From contig CAYJDW010000020.1 in the NCBI GenBank assembly GCA_964368985.1, forward strand, positions 1 through 42,144: a stretch of DNA of 42,144 bases. Direction: 5' to 3'. Source of the stretch: G023898405 sp964368985 (GTDB lineage Bacteria > Myxococcota > UBA727 > JABDBI01). The position numbers were made by a program, and so were the translations under genes. The notes beneath the pieces were generated by a model, which saw nothing but the letters and a program-made list of their open reading frames with translations, had not been told where the DNA came from and did not search any database. Below, piece after piece: positions 16,497-25,694 of the stretch; position 1 is the stretch's first letter, and the number at the start of each line of letters is the position of its first letter.

Positions 16497-17465
16497 ATGA
16501 AAGCCATTTCTCTGCCCACAAAGCTTGCCATGAGTCACGTGCTCATACCGGTTTTTGCAACTTTATGTCTCTTCCCCTTCATTTCTTCCGCCGCGGCTTT
16601 GATTGCAGGGCTCTTTCTTGCGCTTAGCTTCGGCAATCCTTATCAAAACCGTACCAAAAAAATGAGCCCCCTGCTTCTAGGAATTGCCGTGATGGGGCTT
16701 GGGGCTGGCATGAATTTGAAGCTCATCGGTGGGCTTGGCTTAGCCGGGATCGGCTATACCATCACTGGCATCTCGCTTACTTTTTTCTTCGGGAGTTTGC
16801 TCGGTAAAATTTTCAACACCGAAAAAGACACCTCACTTCTCATCACGATGGGAACCGCCATTTGCGGCGGTTCAGCGATTGCGGCTCTCGCGCCGGTGAT
16901 CCGTGCCAAAGACCACGAGGTTTCCATTGCCTTAGTGACGGTTTTTTTGCTAAATGCAGCAGCGCTTCTCTTATTTCCTGGGATTGGTCATTATTTCGAT
17001 CTCACCGAGACACAATTTGGCCTTTGGAGTGCCCTCGCTATTCATGATACGAGCTCGGTAGTTGGTGCAACGCTTCACTATGGCCCGAACGCCTTGGTGG
17101 TGGGCACTACCTTAAAACTTACGAGGGCTTTGTGGATTATTCCGGTGGCTTTTTTGGTGGGATTTTTTCGGTCCCGAAACGAAGCCGATGGAGCGCGACA
17201 AAAAGTCAAAGTGCCTTGGTTTATTATTGGTTTCGTTTTAGTCGCTGCCCTAGTGACTTTTTTCCCGGCCCTGGTGCCGCTAGGACAAAATATCGAGTTA
17301 ATCGCTAAGCGACTATTGGTGCTCACCTTGTTCTTGATTGGTGCCAATCTCACCAGGGAAAGCCTCAAGGGCGCTGGGTTTCGACCCCTGATGCAGGGAC
17401 TTTGTTTGTGGAGCCTGGTAAGCACCTTTTCGCTGTTGGCGATTATGCTTGGCTGGATTGAATGA
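16497..17465 (+). CDS. YeiH/UPF0324 family membrane protein (putative sulfate exporter family)
   Basis: 322-residue polytopic inner-membrane protein with about 9-10 hydrophobic segments. Family landmarks are MGLGAGMNLKLIG and the conserved GTAICGGSAIAALAPVI (about residues 118-134), then HDTSSVVGATLHYG. Annotated in databases as a putative sulfate exporter family; the substrate is not firmly known. The start at 16497 has a strong AAAAAGGAGG site 7 bases upstream; an earlier in-frame ATG at 16464 lacks one. It is convergent with the histidine kinase gene, with 5 bases between them, and sits inside what otherwise would be a kinase-regulator operon on the opposite strand. Confidence 0.9.
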   Translation: MKAISLPTKLAMSHVLIPVFATLCLFPFISSAAALIAGLFLALSFGNPYQNRTKKMSPLLLGIAVMGLGAGMNLKLIGGLGLAGIGYTITGISLTFFFGSLLGKIFNTEKDTSLLITMGTAICGGSAIAALAPVIRAKDHEVSIALVTVFLLNAAALLLFPGIGHYFDLTETQFGLWSALAIHDTSSVVGATLHYGPNALVVGTTLKLTRALWIIPVAFLVGFFRSRNEADGARQKVKVPWFIIGFVLVAALVTFFPALVPLGQNIELIAKRLLVLTLFLIGANLTRESLKGAGFRPLMQGLCLWSLVSTFSLLAIMLGWIE

Positions 17466-17470
17466 ACTTT

Positions 17471-18655
17471 TTAAAGCACGATGGCCAACTCAATTTTCGT
17501 CCCCCCCTCCGGCAGCGACGTCATTATGAGTTCGCCGCCAATTTGCTGAGCGCGAGCGGCCATGTTGACAAGCCCATAATGATTTGGGCGGCGGATCTTG
17601 GTATCAAAACCTCGACCATTATCTTTTATTGTCAAAATAAGTTTGTCTTTTAACGGTGTGGCGTTCACCGAGACCTCATTGGCCTCAGCATGCTTTAGTA
17701 CATTGCTCAGTGCCTCCTGAACAATTCGGCAGACAGCAAGTTGTTGTTCGAGACTCAGGGACCTTAATAATTCTATATGGTTAATATTTACCAACAATTT
17801 ATGACGAATAGATAAATTTTGGCATAAAATCCTCACTTGCTCAGCTATATCAAAATTATTGTTGAGAAGAGCAATGGAGCGTCGCATATCATCGATGGAT
17901 TCAATGGCGCTATTTTGTATTTCATTTAGATCGTCTCTGATGGCGCAATAATCAGGATTCTTTTTTAACAGGTCGCATTGCATGACAATACTTGTTAGTT
18001 GAGCGCCAATGCCATCATGAAATTCTCGAGCGATTCTTTGCCGCTCTTGATCAACGGCGAGACGTTTTAACTTTTTTTCTAGAGCTATCAAAGATTGCAT
18101 TAATCTTTGTTCTTGGCTTTGGACAAAATAGATAAAAAATATGGCTAAAGCATCCAGCGTACAAAGAAGCATCATGGCATACATTACGCTTAAGAAACTT
18201 GGATCATTGCTGCCCCACAGCGTAAGCATGGTGCTTAGTGGAATGCTGATTAATGGCACCATTATCATGAGCGGGTTATGAAATAACAAGAGAAAAATGG
18301 CGGTACTAAAGGGATGAATGGCCATCAACGGCGACAATAAATAACCAGAGCTGCGTGTGAAATAAAGAAGTATTAATAAATCAAAAATAAGCGTAATAAA
18401 ATGAACCCATCTGCCTAAACGCTCATGGCCCTTTAAATAATATGAAAGGTAAGCGTAAAGGAATGTAGTCAATAGTATGAATGCGTCGCTAGGGGAATGG
18501 CCAAAATTAATGGTATTGTCAGCGAGGGATAATATGAAGAGAAGACAATAAAGAGCATTGATGCTGAGGCGGCCAAAGAATACTGCTTGAGCGCGAAATA
18601 AGAAGCTTTTCTTGAGCCGCAAAGCAAAAGAATCGGGGCTATCGTGCTTGCTCAA
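17471..18655 (-). CDS. Membrane histidine kinase, HisKA_3 (NarX/DesK type)
   Basis: 394 residues. Six or so hydrophobic segments (about 24-180) form the sensory membrane part with no large periplasmic loop, as in DesK-like kinases. Then a coiled linker and the dimerisation box RQRIAREFHDGIGAQL with phospho-acceptor His213, followed by the ATPase domain: N-box EALSNVLKHAEANEV, DNGRGFD, and GLVNMAARAQQIGGELI. HisKA_3 kinases pair with NarL-type regulators, so the partner is the regulator at 15438-16130. Start is TTG 18655, one base after the stop of the heavy-metal lipoprotein gene; AAAAAGGTGAG at the end of that gene serves as its ribosome-binding site. Confidence 0.92.
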   Translation of the reverse strand: MSKHDSPDSFALRLKKSFLFRAQAVFFGRLSINALYCLLFILSLADNTINFGHSPSDAFILLTTFLYAYLSYYLKGHERLGRWVHFITLIFDLLILLYFTRSSGYLLSPLMAIHPFSTAIFLLLFHNPLMIMVPLISIPLSTMLTLWGSNDPSFLSVMYAMMLLCTLDALAIFFIYFVQSQEQRLMQSLIALEKKLKRLAVDQERQRIAREFHDGIGAQLTSIVMQCDLLKKNPDYCAIRDDLNEIQNSAIESIDDMRRSIALLNNNFDIAEQVRILCQNLSIRHKLLVNINHIELLRSLSLEQQLAVCRIVQEALSNVLKHAEANEVSVNATPLKDKLILTIKDNGRGFDTKIRRPNHYGLVNMAARAQQIGGELIMTSLPEGGTKIELAIVL

Positions 18656-18656
18656 G

Positions 18657-18974
18657 CTAGCTCACCTTTTTGCCTAAATCTCTTACCGCTTGTTTAATCT
18701 GTTCCAAGCTGATTAGCTTGGGGTTATAGATGACTTCCAGATTATCTTGGTTGCCCAATTTGGCCTTTGCAGATTCTATCCCTTTCATAGCTCTTAATTT
18801 GCCATGAAGTTTAATTAGGCATGGATCGCAGGGAAGATTGTCTACCGATAAGATGACACGCTCAGAGGATGTGCTTTCTACGGGCGCGGGTTCATCCTGA
18901 TAAGGGGCACAAGCGCTAAAAACTAGAGCTTGGGTACTAATTAACGTTAAAATAGCTAAGTAGAGTGGTGACAT
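18657..18974 (-). CDS. Small heavy-metal-associated (HMA) domain lipoprotein
   Basis: 105 residues. MSPLYLAILTLISTQALVFS followed by AC is a lipoprotein signal with Cys22. The mature part is one HMA ferredoxin-like domain (about 40-103) with the metal motif CDPC (Cys49, Cys52) in VDNLPCDPC, one residue longer spacing context than the usual MxCxxC but keeping CxxC. Lipid anchoring puts it at the periplasmic face, where it may bind Cu(I), Zn(II) or Hg(II). AAAGGAG lies upstream of ATG 18974. It is translationally coupled to the histidine kinase, so it may be a metal-sensing accessory of the kinase; this is inference. Confidence 0.82.
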   Translation of the reverse strand: MSPLYLAILTLISTQALVFSACAPYQDEPAPVESTSSERVILSVDNLPCDPCLIKLHGKLRAMKGIESAKAKLGNQDNLEVIYNPKLISLEQIKQAVRDLGKKVS

Positions 18975-19069
18975 GATGAAACGGCTCCTTTTTTTTTGGT
19001 GCGCAGCCCGCTAGAGGGAGTCGCGAATGAGTTGTTCCACTTTTTTTTTAGGCAGCAAAGGGGTTCTTT

Positions 19070-19477
19070 ATGGGATTATTAAGCTCAGACCACGACGGCG
19101 AACTATTTGCTGATATAAACGTCACGCCGATGGTGGACGTGATGCTGGTGTTGTTAATCATCTTCATGGTGACCGCACCATTTATGATTGAAACCATTGG
19201 CGTAAATTTACCAAAAGGCGCGGGGGCCGAAGCGCAAGGTTTAACCACGCCCCTCACCATTAGCATTGATAAGAATGAGGCTATCACCATTGCTAAAGAA
19301 TTATTCAACCTTGAGCAACTTGAGACTTTCTTGCGAGATAGTCCACGGGTGAAAAATGGCGAGCCGCTTTATATCGAGGCGGATGAAAGTATTCGGCATA
19401 AGGCTTTGGTAGGGGTTATGTCCACCGCTTATTTGGCGGGTGCCAATAAAATTAACATCATTATGGAAAAGCCATAA
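19070..19477 (+). CDS. tolR: TolR/ExbD family proton-channel protein
   Basis: 135-residue inner-membrane protein with one N-terminal transmembrane helix. DINVTPMVDVMLVLLIIFMV carries the conserved membrane Asp used in proton-driven force generation. The periplasmic domain ends DESIRHKALVGVMSTAYLAG, typical of TolR/ExbD. Followed by TolA-like and TolB genes, so it belongs to the Tol-Pal system that keeps the outer membrane attached during division. AAAGGGG precedes ATG 19070. TolQ, normally directly upstream, is absent; the gene upstream is divergent. Confidence 0.93.
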   Translation: MGLLSSDHDGELFADINVTPMVDVMLVLLIIFMVTAPFMIETIGVNLPKGAGAEAQGLTTPLTISIDKNEAITIAKELFNLEQLETFLRDSPRVKNGEPLYIEADESIRHKALVGVMSTAYLAGANKINIIMEKP

Positions 19478-19514
19478 AAATAGTTCATTTTAATTTTGTT
19501 AAGAAGGGTTTTTC

Positions 19515-20249
19515 ATGCAATTTAAAAGGGCCATAATCACAAGCGCCGTTATACACGCTATCGTATTAGGGTTTTTAAGCGCGGGCCTTAGTTTTTCATG
19601 GATGAAACCTAAAAAGAATCTTGCAGCCATTGAAGCAAGGCTTACTTTCAAAGGGAAGGCCAGGGACAAAGAGCTCCTGCCGCGGAAAAAATCTCGGCCC
19701 GTCGCTCAAAATGTCATTCCTCCCAAAGCACTGGAAAAAGCGCCCGAAGCAAAGGCTGCCACTGCGCCTGAACTGCCCAAAGTAGGCAAAGAGGTAGCGC
19801 TTCCCGTGGATAAGCCAGTGGTCAAGGAAACTAAAATAGCCAAAGCAAAAAAAGACTATGCCAGTGAGCTTAAAAAACTCAGTCAATCTTTTAGCGAAGA
19901 TTTGTCGAATGTGAAACCTGAGCATGAGCCTGAAGAGTTTTCCGAGGAAGATAGCAATTATTTTGATCAAATCTATGGCTTGATCAAGGAATCATTTATT
20001 GTTCCGCCCCATGTTAACGGTCCGGCAGGGCATAAGCTGCAGGCGGTTATACGATTGTTTTTGCTCAATGATGGAAGTTTATCGAAGCTTGATCTTGAGC
20101 ATTCGTCGGGCGATGAGCATTTTGATAGAGCAGTTATCGATGGTGCGAAGCGCGTGAATAATTTTGGCAAGGTCCCCATCTTATTGCAAAATGCCTTAAG
20201 CGAACGAGGCGTGGTGGTTGAGCTATGCCCCTTCAAATGTAGCGAATAG
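19515..20249 (+). CDS. tolA: TolA/TonB-like energy-transducing protein
   Basis: 244 residues with one N-terminal membrane anchor (about 5-30), a long Lys/Ala/Pro/Glu-rich periplasm-spanning region (about 45-140) and a C-terminal globular domain (about 145-244): YFDQIYGLIKESFIVPP, then AVIRLFLLNDGSLSKLDLEH and SSGDEHFDRAVIDGAKR. This is the TolA-III/TonB C-terminal type fold. TolA is chosen because of the tolR and tolB neighbours. It links the inner-membrane motor to the outer-membrane partners. Gap of 37 bases after tolR and 13 before tolB indicates one operon. Confidence 0.85.
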   Translation: MQFKRAIITSAVIHAIVLGFLSAGLSFSWMKPKKNLAAIEARLTFKGKARDKELLPRKKSRPVAQNVIPPKALEKAPEAKAATAPELPKVGKEVALPVDKPVVKETKIAKAKKDYASELKKLSQSFSEDLSNVKPEHEPEEFSEEDSNYFDQIYGLIKESFIVPPHVNGPAGHKLQAVIRLFLLNDGSLSKLDLEHSSGDEHFDRAVIDGAKRVNNFGKVPILLQNALSERGVVVELCPFKCSE

Positions 20250-20262
20250 GATAAGTAGAACG

Positions 20263-21636
20263 ATGAAAATAATCATAATAAGTTTTTTGCTGGCGCTAAA
20301 CGCTTTAAGCGAGCCAACTTTTGACACCAAGGCGGGTCCTGGAGCTGCCGCCACTGCTAAGCAAAATGACACCGCTGCCAACGTGAAAAAAGCTCTGTCT
20401 ATTAACGATATTGGGGGAGCCACGCGCTTAAAAATTGAGGGAGCAACCTTTCGCAGTTTTAACCTTTTTTTCCCTGAAATTACTATCGATGGAAAAGCCA
20501 CTGCGGAAGACAGAAAAAATTTAGCTCAGGTTCGTCAGATTGTCGAAAGAGATTTGGCTATTACCGGCAATTTTTCCATGGTAAGCGCCTCTGAAACGCC
20601 TAATGACGCATTAATCAAACAAAAAGGCGCCGAAGGCCTTAGCCGCATTAAACTTAGCTTTAGTAACGATAAAATAGCCGCAGTGGTTGAGCACAAAAAT
20701 CTCATCAACGGCAAGACTTCGAAAAAATATATCGCCACTCTCAAAAAAGAATCACGCAGGTTGTCGCATCTTTTGGCCCAAAGTATTTTTGAAGAATTTA
20801 TTGGAGCCGAAGATTTATTTTTACTGCAAATAGCGGCGGTTAAGCGTACTAAAACCGATTCTCAGATCGTGCTCTTTGATTTTGATGGGCAAAACGAACA
20901 AAAAATTACCAAAGGCATTTGGGGAAAGGCGACGCCATTTTTTGCACCGAGCGGCAAGAGTATTTTGTACACTATTATCTCGAAAGAGGGCCAAGGTATT
21001 GTTGAGCAAGAAATTGGCTCCGTCGGTGTTCAGTTTAGAACCAAAAAACCAGGACTCAATCTCGACCCGCGAGTGTTGCCCAATAATCTTGGCATGCTTG
21101 CGACACTTTCACTTGGTAAAAATGCCAATATTTATCGCACCAGCCGAGAGGGCAATGTTATTGGTACGCTTACGGAATCTTCCGGATTTAATCTTTCCCC
21201 CACCATTAGCCCTGATGCTAAAACCTTCGCCTTCGTATCCAGCAGATCCGGCACCCCACAAATCTATGAACAAACGCTCGATTTCAACGCTAAAAAAACC
21301 GAAGCTAAGCGTTTGACTTTTCAAGGACGCTATAATCAAACGCCGCAATATAGCCCCGATGGCTCTTTTATCGCTTTTACGGGGCGCGATGAAGAAAAAA
21401 TCTTTGACGTGTTTTTGCTCGAACGATCGTCTGGACGCATCTCTCGCGTGACGCAAAAACAGGGGCGAAACCAAGAGCCATTTTTTACACCATCCGGTCG
21501 TTTTGTGATTTTTACATCGGAGCGGGACGGTCGTGCTGAACCAGATGTTTATATTGCGAGTCTCAGTGGCAATCATCAATATCGCCTTACTACTGACGGG
21601 GGCTATTTGTCGCCGGTGGTCAGGCCAAAGCAGTGA
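20263..21636 (+). CDS. tolB: Tol-Pal system periplasmic protein TolB
   Basis: 457 residues from ATG 20263 with AGGA upstream and signal peptide MKIIIISFLLALNALSEP. The N-terminal alpha/beta domain (about 50-180) is followed by a six-bladed beta-propeller: repeats around LSPTISPDAKTFAFVSSRSG, TPQYSPDGSFIAFTGRD and PFFTPSGRFVIFTSERDG, ending YRLTTDGGYLSPVV. The propeller binds Pal and the N-terminal region binds TolA. An earlier in-frame start (20218) lies inside tolA and is unlikely. Pal does not follow: the next gene comes after a terminator. Confidence 0.95.
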   Translation: MKIIIISFLLALNALSEPTFDTKAGPGAAATAKQNDTAANVKKALSINDIGGATRLKIEGATFRSFNLFFPEITIDGKATAEDRKNLAQVRQIVERDLAITGNFSMVSASETPNDALIKQKGAEGLSRIKLSFSNDKIAAVVEHKNLINGKTSKKYIATLKKESRRLSHLLAQSIFEEFIGAEDLFLLQIAAVKRTKTDSQIVLFDFDGQNEQKITKGIWGKATPFFAPSGKSILYTIISKEGQGIVEQEIGSVGVQFRTKKPGLNLDPRVLPNNLGMLATLSLGKNANIYRTSREGNVIGTLTESSGFNLSPTISPDAKTFAFVSSRSGTPQIYEQTLDFNAKKTEAKRLTFQGRYNQTPQYSPDGSFIAFTGRDEEKIFDVFLLERSSGRISRVTQKQGRNQEPFFTPSGRFVIFTSERDGRAEPDVYIASLSGNHQYRLTTDGGYLSPVVRPKQ

Positions 21637-21807
21637 AAGGCTTTTTGCGAAAAATAGCTGAGCTTTGCTGATCCCAAAGAATTATCTTTGATTGTGACGA
21701 GTTGCAGTGAAGCATGCTGAAAGGTAGTGGCGTATCGCACAGGGATTGTTAAATAGCTTCAATGCTCGTTGATTCTCATTTATTAATTTGATTATGGAAG
21801 CAATAAG

Positions 21808-21839
21808 GTCGGGTGGATTAAAGTCCTCCCGACTTTTTT
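21808..21839 (+). terminator. Rho-independent terminator after tolB
   Basis: GTCGGGTGGA / TCCTCCCGAC stem with one internal mismatch and the loop TTAAAG, followed by a run of T. It separates the tol genes from the menaquinone operon. The rest of 21637-21922 shows nothing else. Confidence 0.85.
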
Positions 21840-21922
21840 AGTCAAAGAACCTTGCCCGCGTTGGCAAAAAAATTCAATCGCATAAGGGTGTTGAGCGTTT
21901 GACTAGCGATAGCGAGCTCATA

Positions 21923-22627
21923 ATGTCCATACAACAAGAAAAAATTTGCCTGATGTTTGACCGTATTGCAGGTACTTATGACTCGGTTAATCGCGTATTA
22001 TCCATGGGCCAAGACCTCAGGTGGCGAAGGATAGTGACTGATCGTTTGCCGCTCCTAGGCGATTTGCGCATTCTCGATATTGCCACGGGCACGGCTGATT
22101 TACTCATCAGTATGTGTCAACATCGAGCCAATATTTTTGAGGCTCATGGAGTTGACTTGGCGGAAAAAATGCTCGCCATCGGTCAGAAAAAAATTAATAA
22201 ACTTGAGCTCGCCAAAAAAATCACCCTTTCGAAAGCCGACGCGGTGGCTTTACCCTTTGCCGATAACTCGTTTGACGTCGTGAGTATTTCATTTGGCATT
22301 CGCAATTTTACGCACATTAACGCAGCGCTAAAAGAAATAGATCGAGTTTTAAAGCCCGGGGGAAAATTACTGATTTTGGAATTTTCGCTCCCCAAAAATC
22401 ATTTTATTCGTGGCGCCTACCTCGCTTATTTTCGCCATGTCTTGCCCTTCGTAGGTGGCATCATTTCTCGAGATAAAATGGCTTATCGCTATTTGAATGA
22501 AACAGTGGAAACTTTTCCTTATTCAAAAGCCTTTTGCGCAATTTTAGATAAGGCAGGATTTGTCGAAATACAGGAATCTCCTCTCACTTTTGGTATCGCC
22601 ACTCTTTATCATGCAACGGCGCGCTAA
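21923..22627 (+). CDS. menG: Demethylmenaquinone methyltransferase (UbiE/MenG)
   Basis: Last step of menaquinone synthesis: SAM-dependent C-methylation of demethylmenaquinone. 234 residues. FDRIAGTYDSVNRVLSMGQD is the UbiE N-terminal signature, the SAM loop is LDIATGTADL, and the family block SFGIRNFTHINAALKEIDRV LKPGG follows; near the end GIATLYHATA is typical of UbiE. The ATG at 21923 matches family starts better than a TTG at 21899. First gene of the operon; its stop shares TAATG with the menF start. Confidence 0.94.
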   Translation: MSIQQEKICLMFDRIAGTYDSVNRVLSMGQDLRWRRIVTDRLPLLGDLRILDIATGTADLLISMCQHRANIFEAHGVDLAEKMLAIGQKKINKLELAKKITLSKADAVALPFADNSFDVVSISFGIRNFTHINAALKEIDRVLKPGGKLLILEFSLPKNHFIRGAYLAYFRHVLPFVGGIISRDKMAYRYLNETVETFPYSKAFCAILDKAGFVEIQESPLTFGIATLYHATAR

Positions 22628-23997
22628 TGGGCCTTCGCTTAGAACCTGCCCTAACTTTGCGTGAGGCTGCTGCCCGATTGCTATCGTGGCTGAGAGCGAG
22701 CATCGCGAGCGCAAGCGATGTGAGTGTGAAGATTGATATCGCGGGAGCCAATGAAGAGGAATTTTTTGCTCCACTTGGCTGTCCCCGTACTTATTTCAAA
22801 AGTAGAGATTGTGACCTTGAATGGTGGGGTTTAGGGGCGGCCGATTATATTTCACAGACTTCCATCAATGAGCCCTGCGCTTTAAGTCAAGTCGTAAAAA
22901 AAGTTCATAGCTTAGACGATGATCAAATTTACTTTGGTGCCATGAGATTTGATAAAGAGCGAATTATCGACGAGGAATGGAAGGATTTCAAGTTTGAAAT
23001 ATTTATCTTGCCGCTGATTTTATTGCGTCATTGTGGATCGGGTTTTAGTTTATCACTCAATTATCGCACCGACGGTATTCCGTATCAAATCTGGCGAGAT
23101 CATGCGGAAAGTTTATTAATGACACTGAATAACTGCTCGCTTGCACGCAGTCAGGAAAAGCTCATTTTTCATGATCAAGAAATCCCAGAACGAGCTCACT
23201 ATTCTCTCAATGTCGAGCGGGCATTGGCTTGTTTTTCTAGTAAAGCTGAGCAAAAAAAAGTTGTGATAGGGCGACGAAATACACGCTTCTTTTCTAAAGA
23301 TCCGGATCCAGCTCATTTATTTTTTCGCTTAGCTCGACGGGCGCGTCATGCTTTTCTTTTTATGTTTGATGTTGGCTTGGGCAGTACTTTTTTTGGGGCC
23401 AGCCCCGAACTTCTCTATAGGCGAATAGGACAGAATTTCGAAACTGAATCTCTCGCCGGAACGAGGCCACGCTCTCATGATCACGAGCAAGATGTGCGCT
23501 TGCGTCAGGATCTCTTCGATAGCATTAAAGATAAATCGGAGCATTTTTTAGTTTCAAAACATATAGAAGATCGCTTGAGAGAATTTGGGGCTACCGATTT
23601 ATTCACATCTAAGCTCGAGATTATGTCTCTGCCTTATGTTCAACATTTGCATCGTCGCTATCATGGTCGGATTGATCAGGGACTTCGCGACGATAAAATC
23701 ATTGCGGCCCTTCATCCCACGCCCGCTGTTTGCGGCATTGAACCGGATTGGGCCAAGCAATTTATTCGCGATTATGAGGGTTTTGATCGGGGACTTTATG
23801 CGGCTCCCATTGGCTATGTCGGGAAAAATTCCGCTGAGTTTGCAGTAGGAATTCGCTCGGCACTTTATCAAGCATCACAATTATTTATTTATGCGGCTTG
23901 CGGGATCGTGCCCGGATCAATACCCGATCAAGAATGGGAAGAACTTAATAATAAACAAAAAAATATTTTAGCTATTTTTGACGACGGAGTTCTCTAA
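22627..23997 (+). CDS. menF: Isochorismate synthase MenF
   Basis: Converts chorismate to isochorismate, the committed step of the classical menaquinone route. 456 residues. The C-terminal chorismate-binding domain is clear: FFGASPELLYRR, SLAGTRPRSHDHEQD, LPYVQHLHRRYHGRI, LHPTPAVCGIEP, RGLYAAPIGYVG and AACGIVPGSIPDQEWEE, including the Mg-binding glutamates of that family. The N-terminal part is less conserved, as usual. The start ATG shares a base with the stop of menG and its own stop overlaps menD the same way. Confidence 0.93.
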   Translation: MGLRLEPALTLREAAARLLSWLRASIASASDVSVKIDIAGANEEEFFAPLGCPRTYFKSRDCDLEWWGLGAADYISQTSINEPCALSQVVKKVHSLDDDQIYFGAMRFDKERIIDEEWKDFKFEIFILPLILLRHCGSGFSLSLNYRTDGIPYQIWRDHAESLLMTLNNCSLARSQEKLIFHDQEIPERAHYSLNVERALACFSSKAEQKKVVIGRRNTRFFSKDPDPAHLFFRLARRARHAFLFMFDVGLGSTFFGASPELLYRRIGQNFETESLAGTRPRSHDHEQDVRLRQDLFDSIKDKSEHFLVSKHIEDRLREFGATDLFTSKLEIMSLPYVQHLHRRYHGRIDQGLRDDKIIAALHPTPAVCGIEPDWAKQFIRDYEGFDRGLYAAPIGYVGKNSAEFAVGIRSALYQASQLFIYAACGIVPGSIPDQEWEELNNKQKNILAIFDDGVL

Positions 23998-25685
23998 TGT
24001 CCATAAATAATTTTGGTCATTATTGGTGTCACATGATGATTGAGCGGCTAATCGCCCAGGGCATCGATCATTTTTTCGTGGCGCCCGGATCACGTTCTTC
24101 TCCGATTGTTTCTGCCATAGCTCGTCATGGTCAGGCTCACATTCGCCAATCTATCGACGAGCGCTCGCTTGGATTCATGGCATTAGGCTACGCAAAAAGA
24201 ACGCAAAAAGCTGGGGTAGTGGTGGTAACTTCTGGTACCGCCGTGGCCAATTTAATGCCGGCGGTGGTGGAAGCGCGCATGAGTCTCGTCCCCATGCTTA
24301 TTCTCACGGCGGATCGTCCCTATGAGCTGCGCGATAGCGGCGCTAACCAAACTATTGAGCAAGCAAATATTTTTTCCCATCACACTAATAAAAGTTACGA
24401 TTTATCGTCGCCATCTGTGACAGTGAGCATTAAAAGATCCCAAAGTATTTTTGACCAAGCACTTAACTATGCTCACCGCCCGCGACCAGGGCCTGTCCAA
24501 ATTAATATCCAGCTGCGAGAGCCTTTGCATAACGCCAATGACTCACTTGAATGGCAAAAAGAGACGGGATTAGCGCATGTGGATCACTGGTGCAAAGCAC
24601 AATTTGATCACCGAGATCGTCTGCAAAATTTATTTAATCGCAGCAAAGGTTTGCTAGTTCTCGGTGAGCTCTTTCCCAGTGAAGTTCAACAAAAAATTGT
24701 GGGATTAGCCGAAAAAATTCAGTGGCCCATATTTGCCGATATTACATCCAACTTGCGACTCACCAAGCATCCACTCATCCTTCATCATTTTGATGTGGCA
24801 CTTAATAATCACCAATTTCTAAAAGAACTTGACCCTGAGGTAGTTGTTCATATTGGCGACCGCATTGTTTCTAAACGTTTTTGGTCATGGATAGAAAAAA
24901 ACGAGCACCTGCAATTTGTCCGTTTAAGCGAATATGACAACACCGTGAATCACATTGGGAGAGGCCAGCATTTTTGCGTCGGAGATTTGGCGCGAACTAT
25001 TGACGGCTTAGAGCTGAAAACAAAGACGAGATCGGTCAGCCCAAAGATATTCGACATCCATGAAAATGTTCGGCAGAAAGTAGGGGATTTTTTGGAAAGC
25101 AGCGAGCATAACGAAGCTTATTTTGCTGCTAAATTAGTGGCGAGTATTTCAGAGCCCGTCAATCTTTTTGTTTCGTCGAGCATGCCTATTCGGGACCTCG
25201 ACCAGTTTGCGAGTCCGAGTACACAGGCAATCGATGTGTTTGCTAATCGCGGCGCCAGCGGTATCGATGGCGTAATCAGTAGCGCGGTTGGTGTGGCAGT
25301 CGCTTCTAAAAAGCCCACTATTTTATTGATCGGAGATGTTGCTTTTTTACATGATAGCAACGCATTGATGCTGCTCAAAGAAAGCACGACACCGCTGTTG
25401 ATCGTGGTGATCAATAATAATGGCGGGGGAATTTTTCATTTCCTGCCCATTGGTCAAGAAGCTGAGGTGGTGACGCCCTATTTAGATACCCCGCATCAGG
25501 TGAAAATTGGGGCTTTGTGTGAGGCTCATGAGGTGGCTTATCGCAGAGTCGGGGTGAAGGATTTTGAGGGAGCGATTGGACAATTTTTTCTGGGCAAGGA
25601 AAGCCAGGTTTTCGAAATTGGTATTGAGCGTGCGATTAATGTGGCGCTGCATAAGGCTGTGCATTTAGCAATTGCCAACCAATAG
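23997..25685 (+). CDS. menD: MenD (SEPHCHC synthase)
   Basis: ThDP-dependent enzyme joining 2-oxoglutarate and isochorismate. 562 residues, close to the E. coli enzyme (556). FVAPGSRSSPIV is the signature near the N-terminus, with the ThDP-activating Glu in SIDERSLGFMALGYAK. The block VTSGTAVANLMPAVVEA follows. The ThDP/Mg motif is GDVAFLHDSNAL to VINNNGGGIFHFLP. ATG shares one base with the menF stop. A dispersed repeat inserted after the stop separates it from menB. Confidence 0.96.
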   Translation: MSINNFGHYWCHMMIERLIAQGIDHFFVAPGSRSSPIVSAIARHGQAHIRQSIDERSLGFMALGYAKRTQKAGVVVVTSGTAVANLMPAVVEARMSLVPMLILTADRPYELRDSGANQTIEQANIFSHHTNKSYDLSSPSVTVSIKRSQSIFDQALNYAHRPRPGPVQINIQLREPLHNANDSLEWQKETGLAHVDHWCKAQFDHRDRLQNLFNRSKGLLVLGELFPSEVQQKIVGLAEKIQWPIFADITSNLRLTKHPLILHHFDVALNNHQFLKELDPEVVVHIGDRIVSKRFWSWIEKNEHLQFVRLSEYDNTVNHIGRGQHFCVGDLARTIDGLELKTKTRSVSPKIFDIHENVRQKVGDFLESSEHNEAYFAAKLVASISEPVNLFVSSSMPIRDLDQFASPSTQAIDVFANRGASGIDGVISSAVGVAVASKKPTILLIGDVAFLHDSNALMLLKESTTPLLIVVINNNGGGIFHFLPIGQEAEVVTPYLDTPHQVKIGALCEAHEVAYRRVGVKDFEGAIGQFFLGKESQVFEIGIERAINVALHKAVHLAIANQ

Positions 25686-25694
25686 TACCAATTT

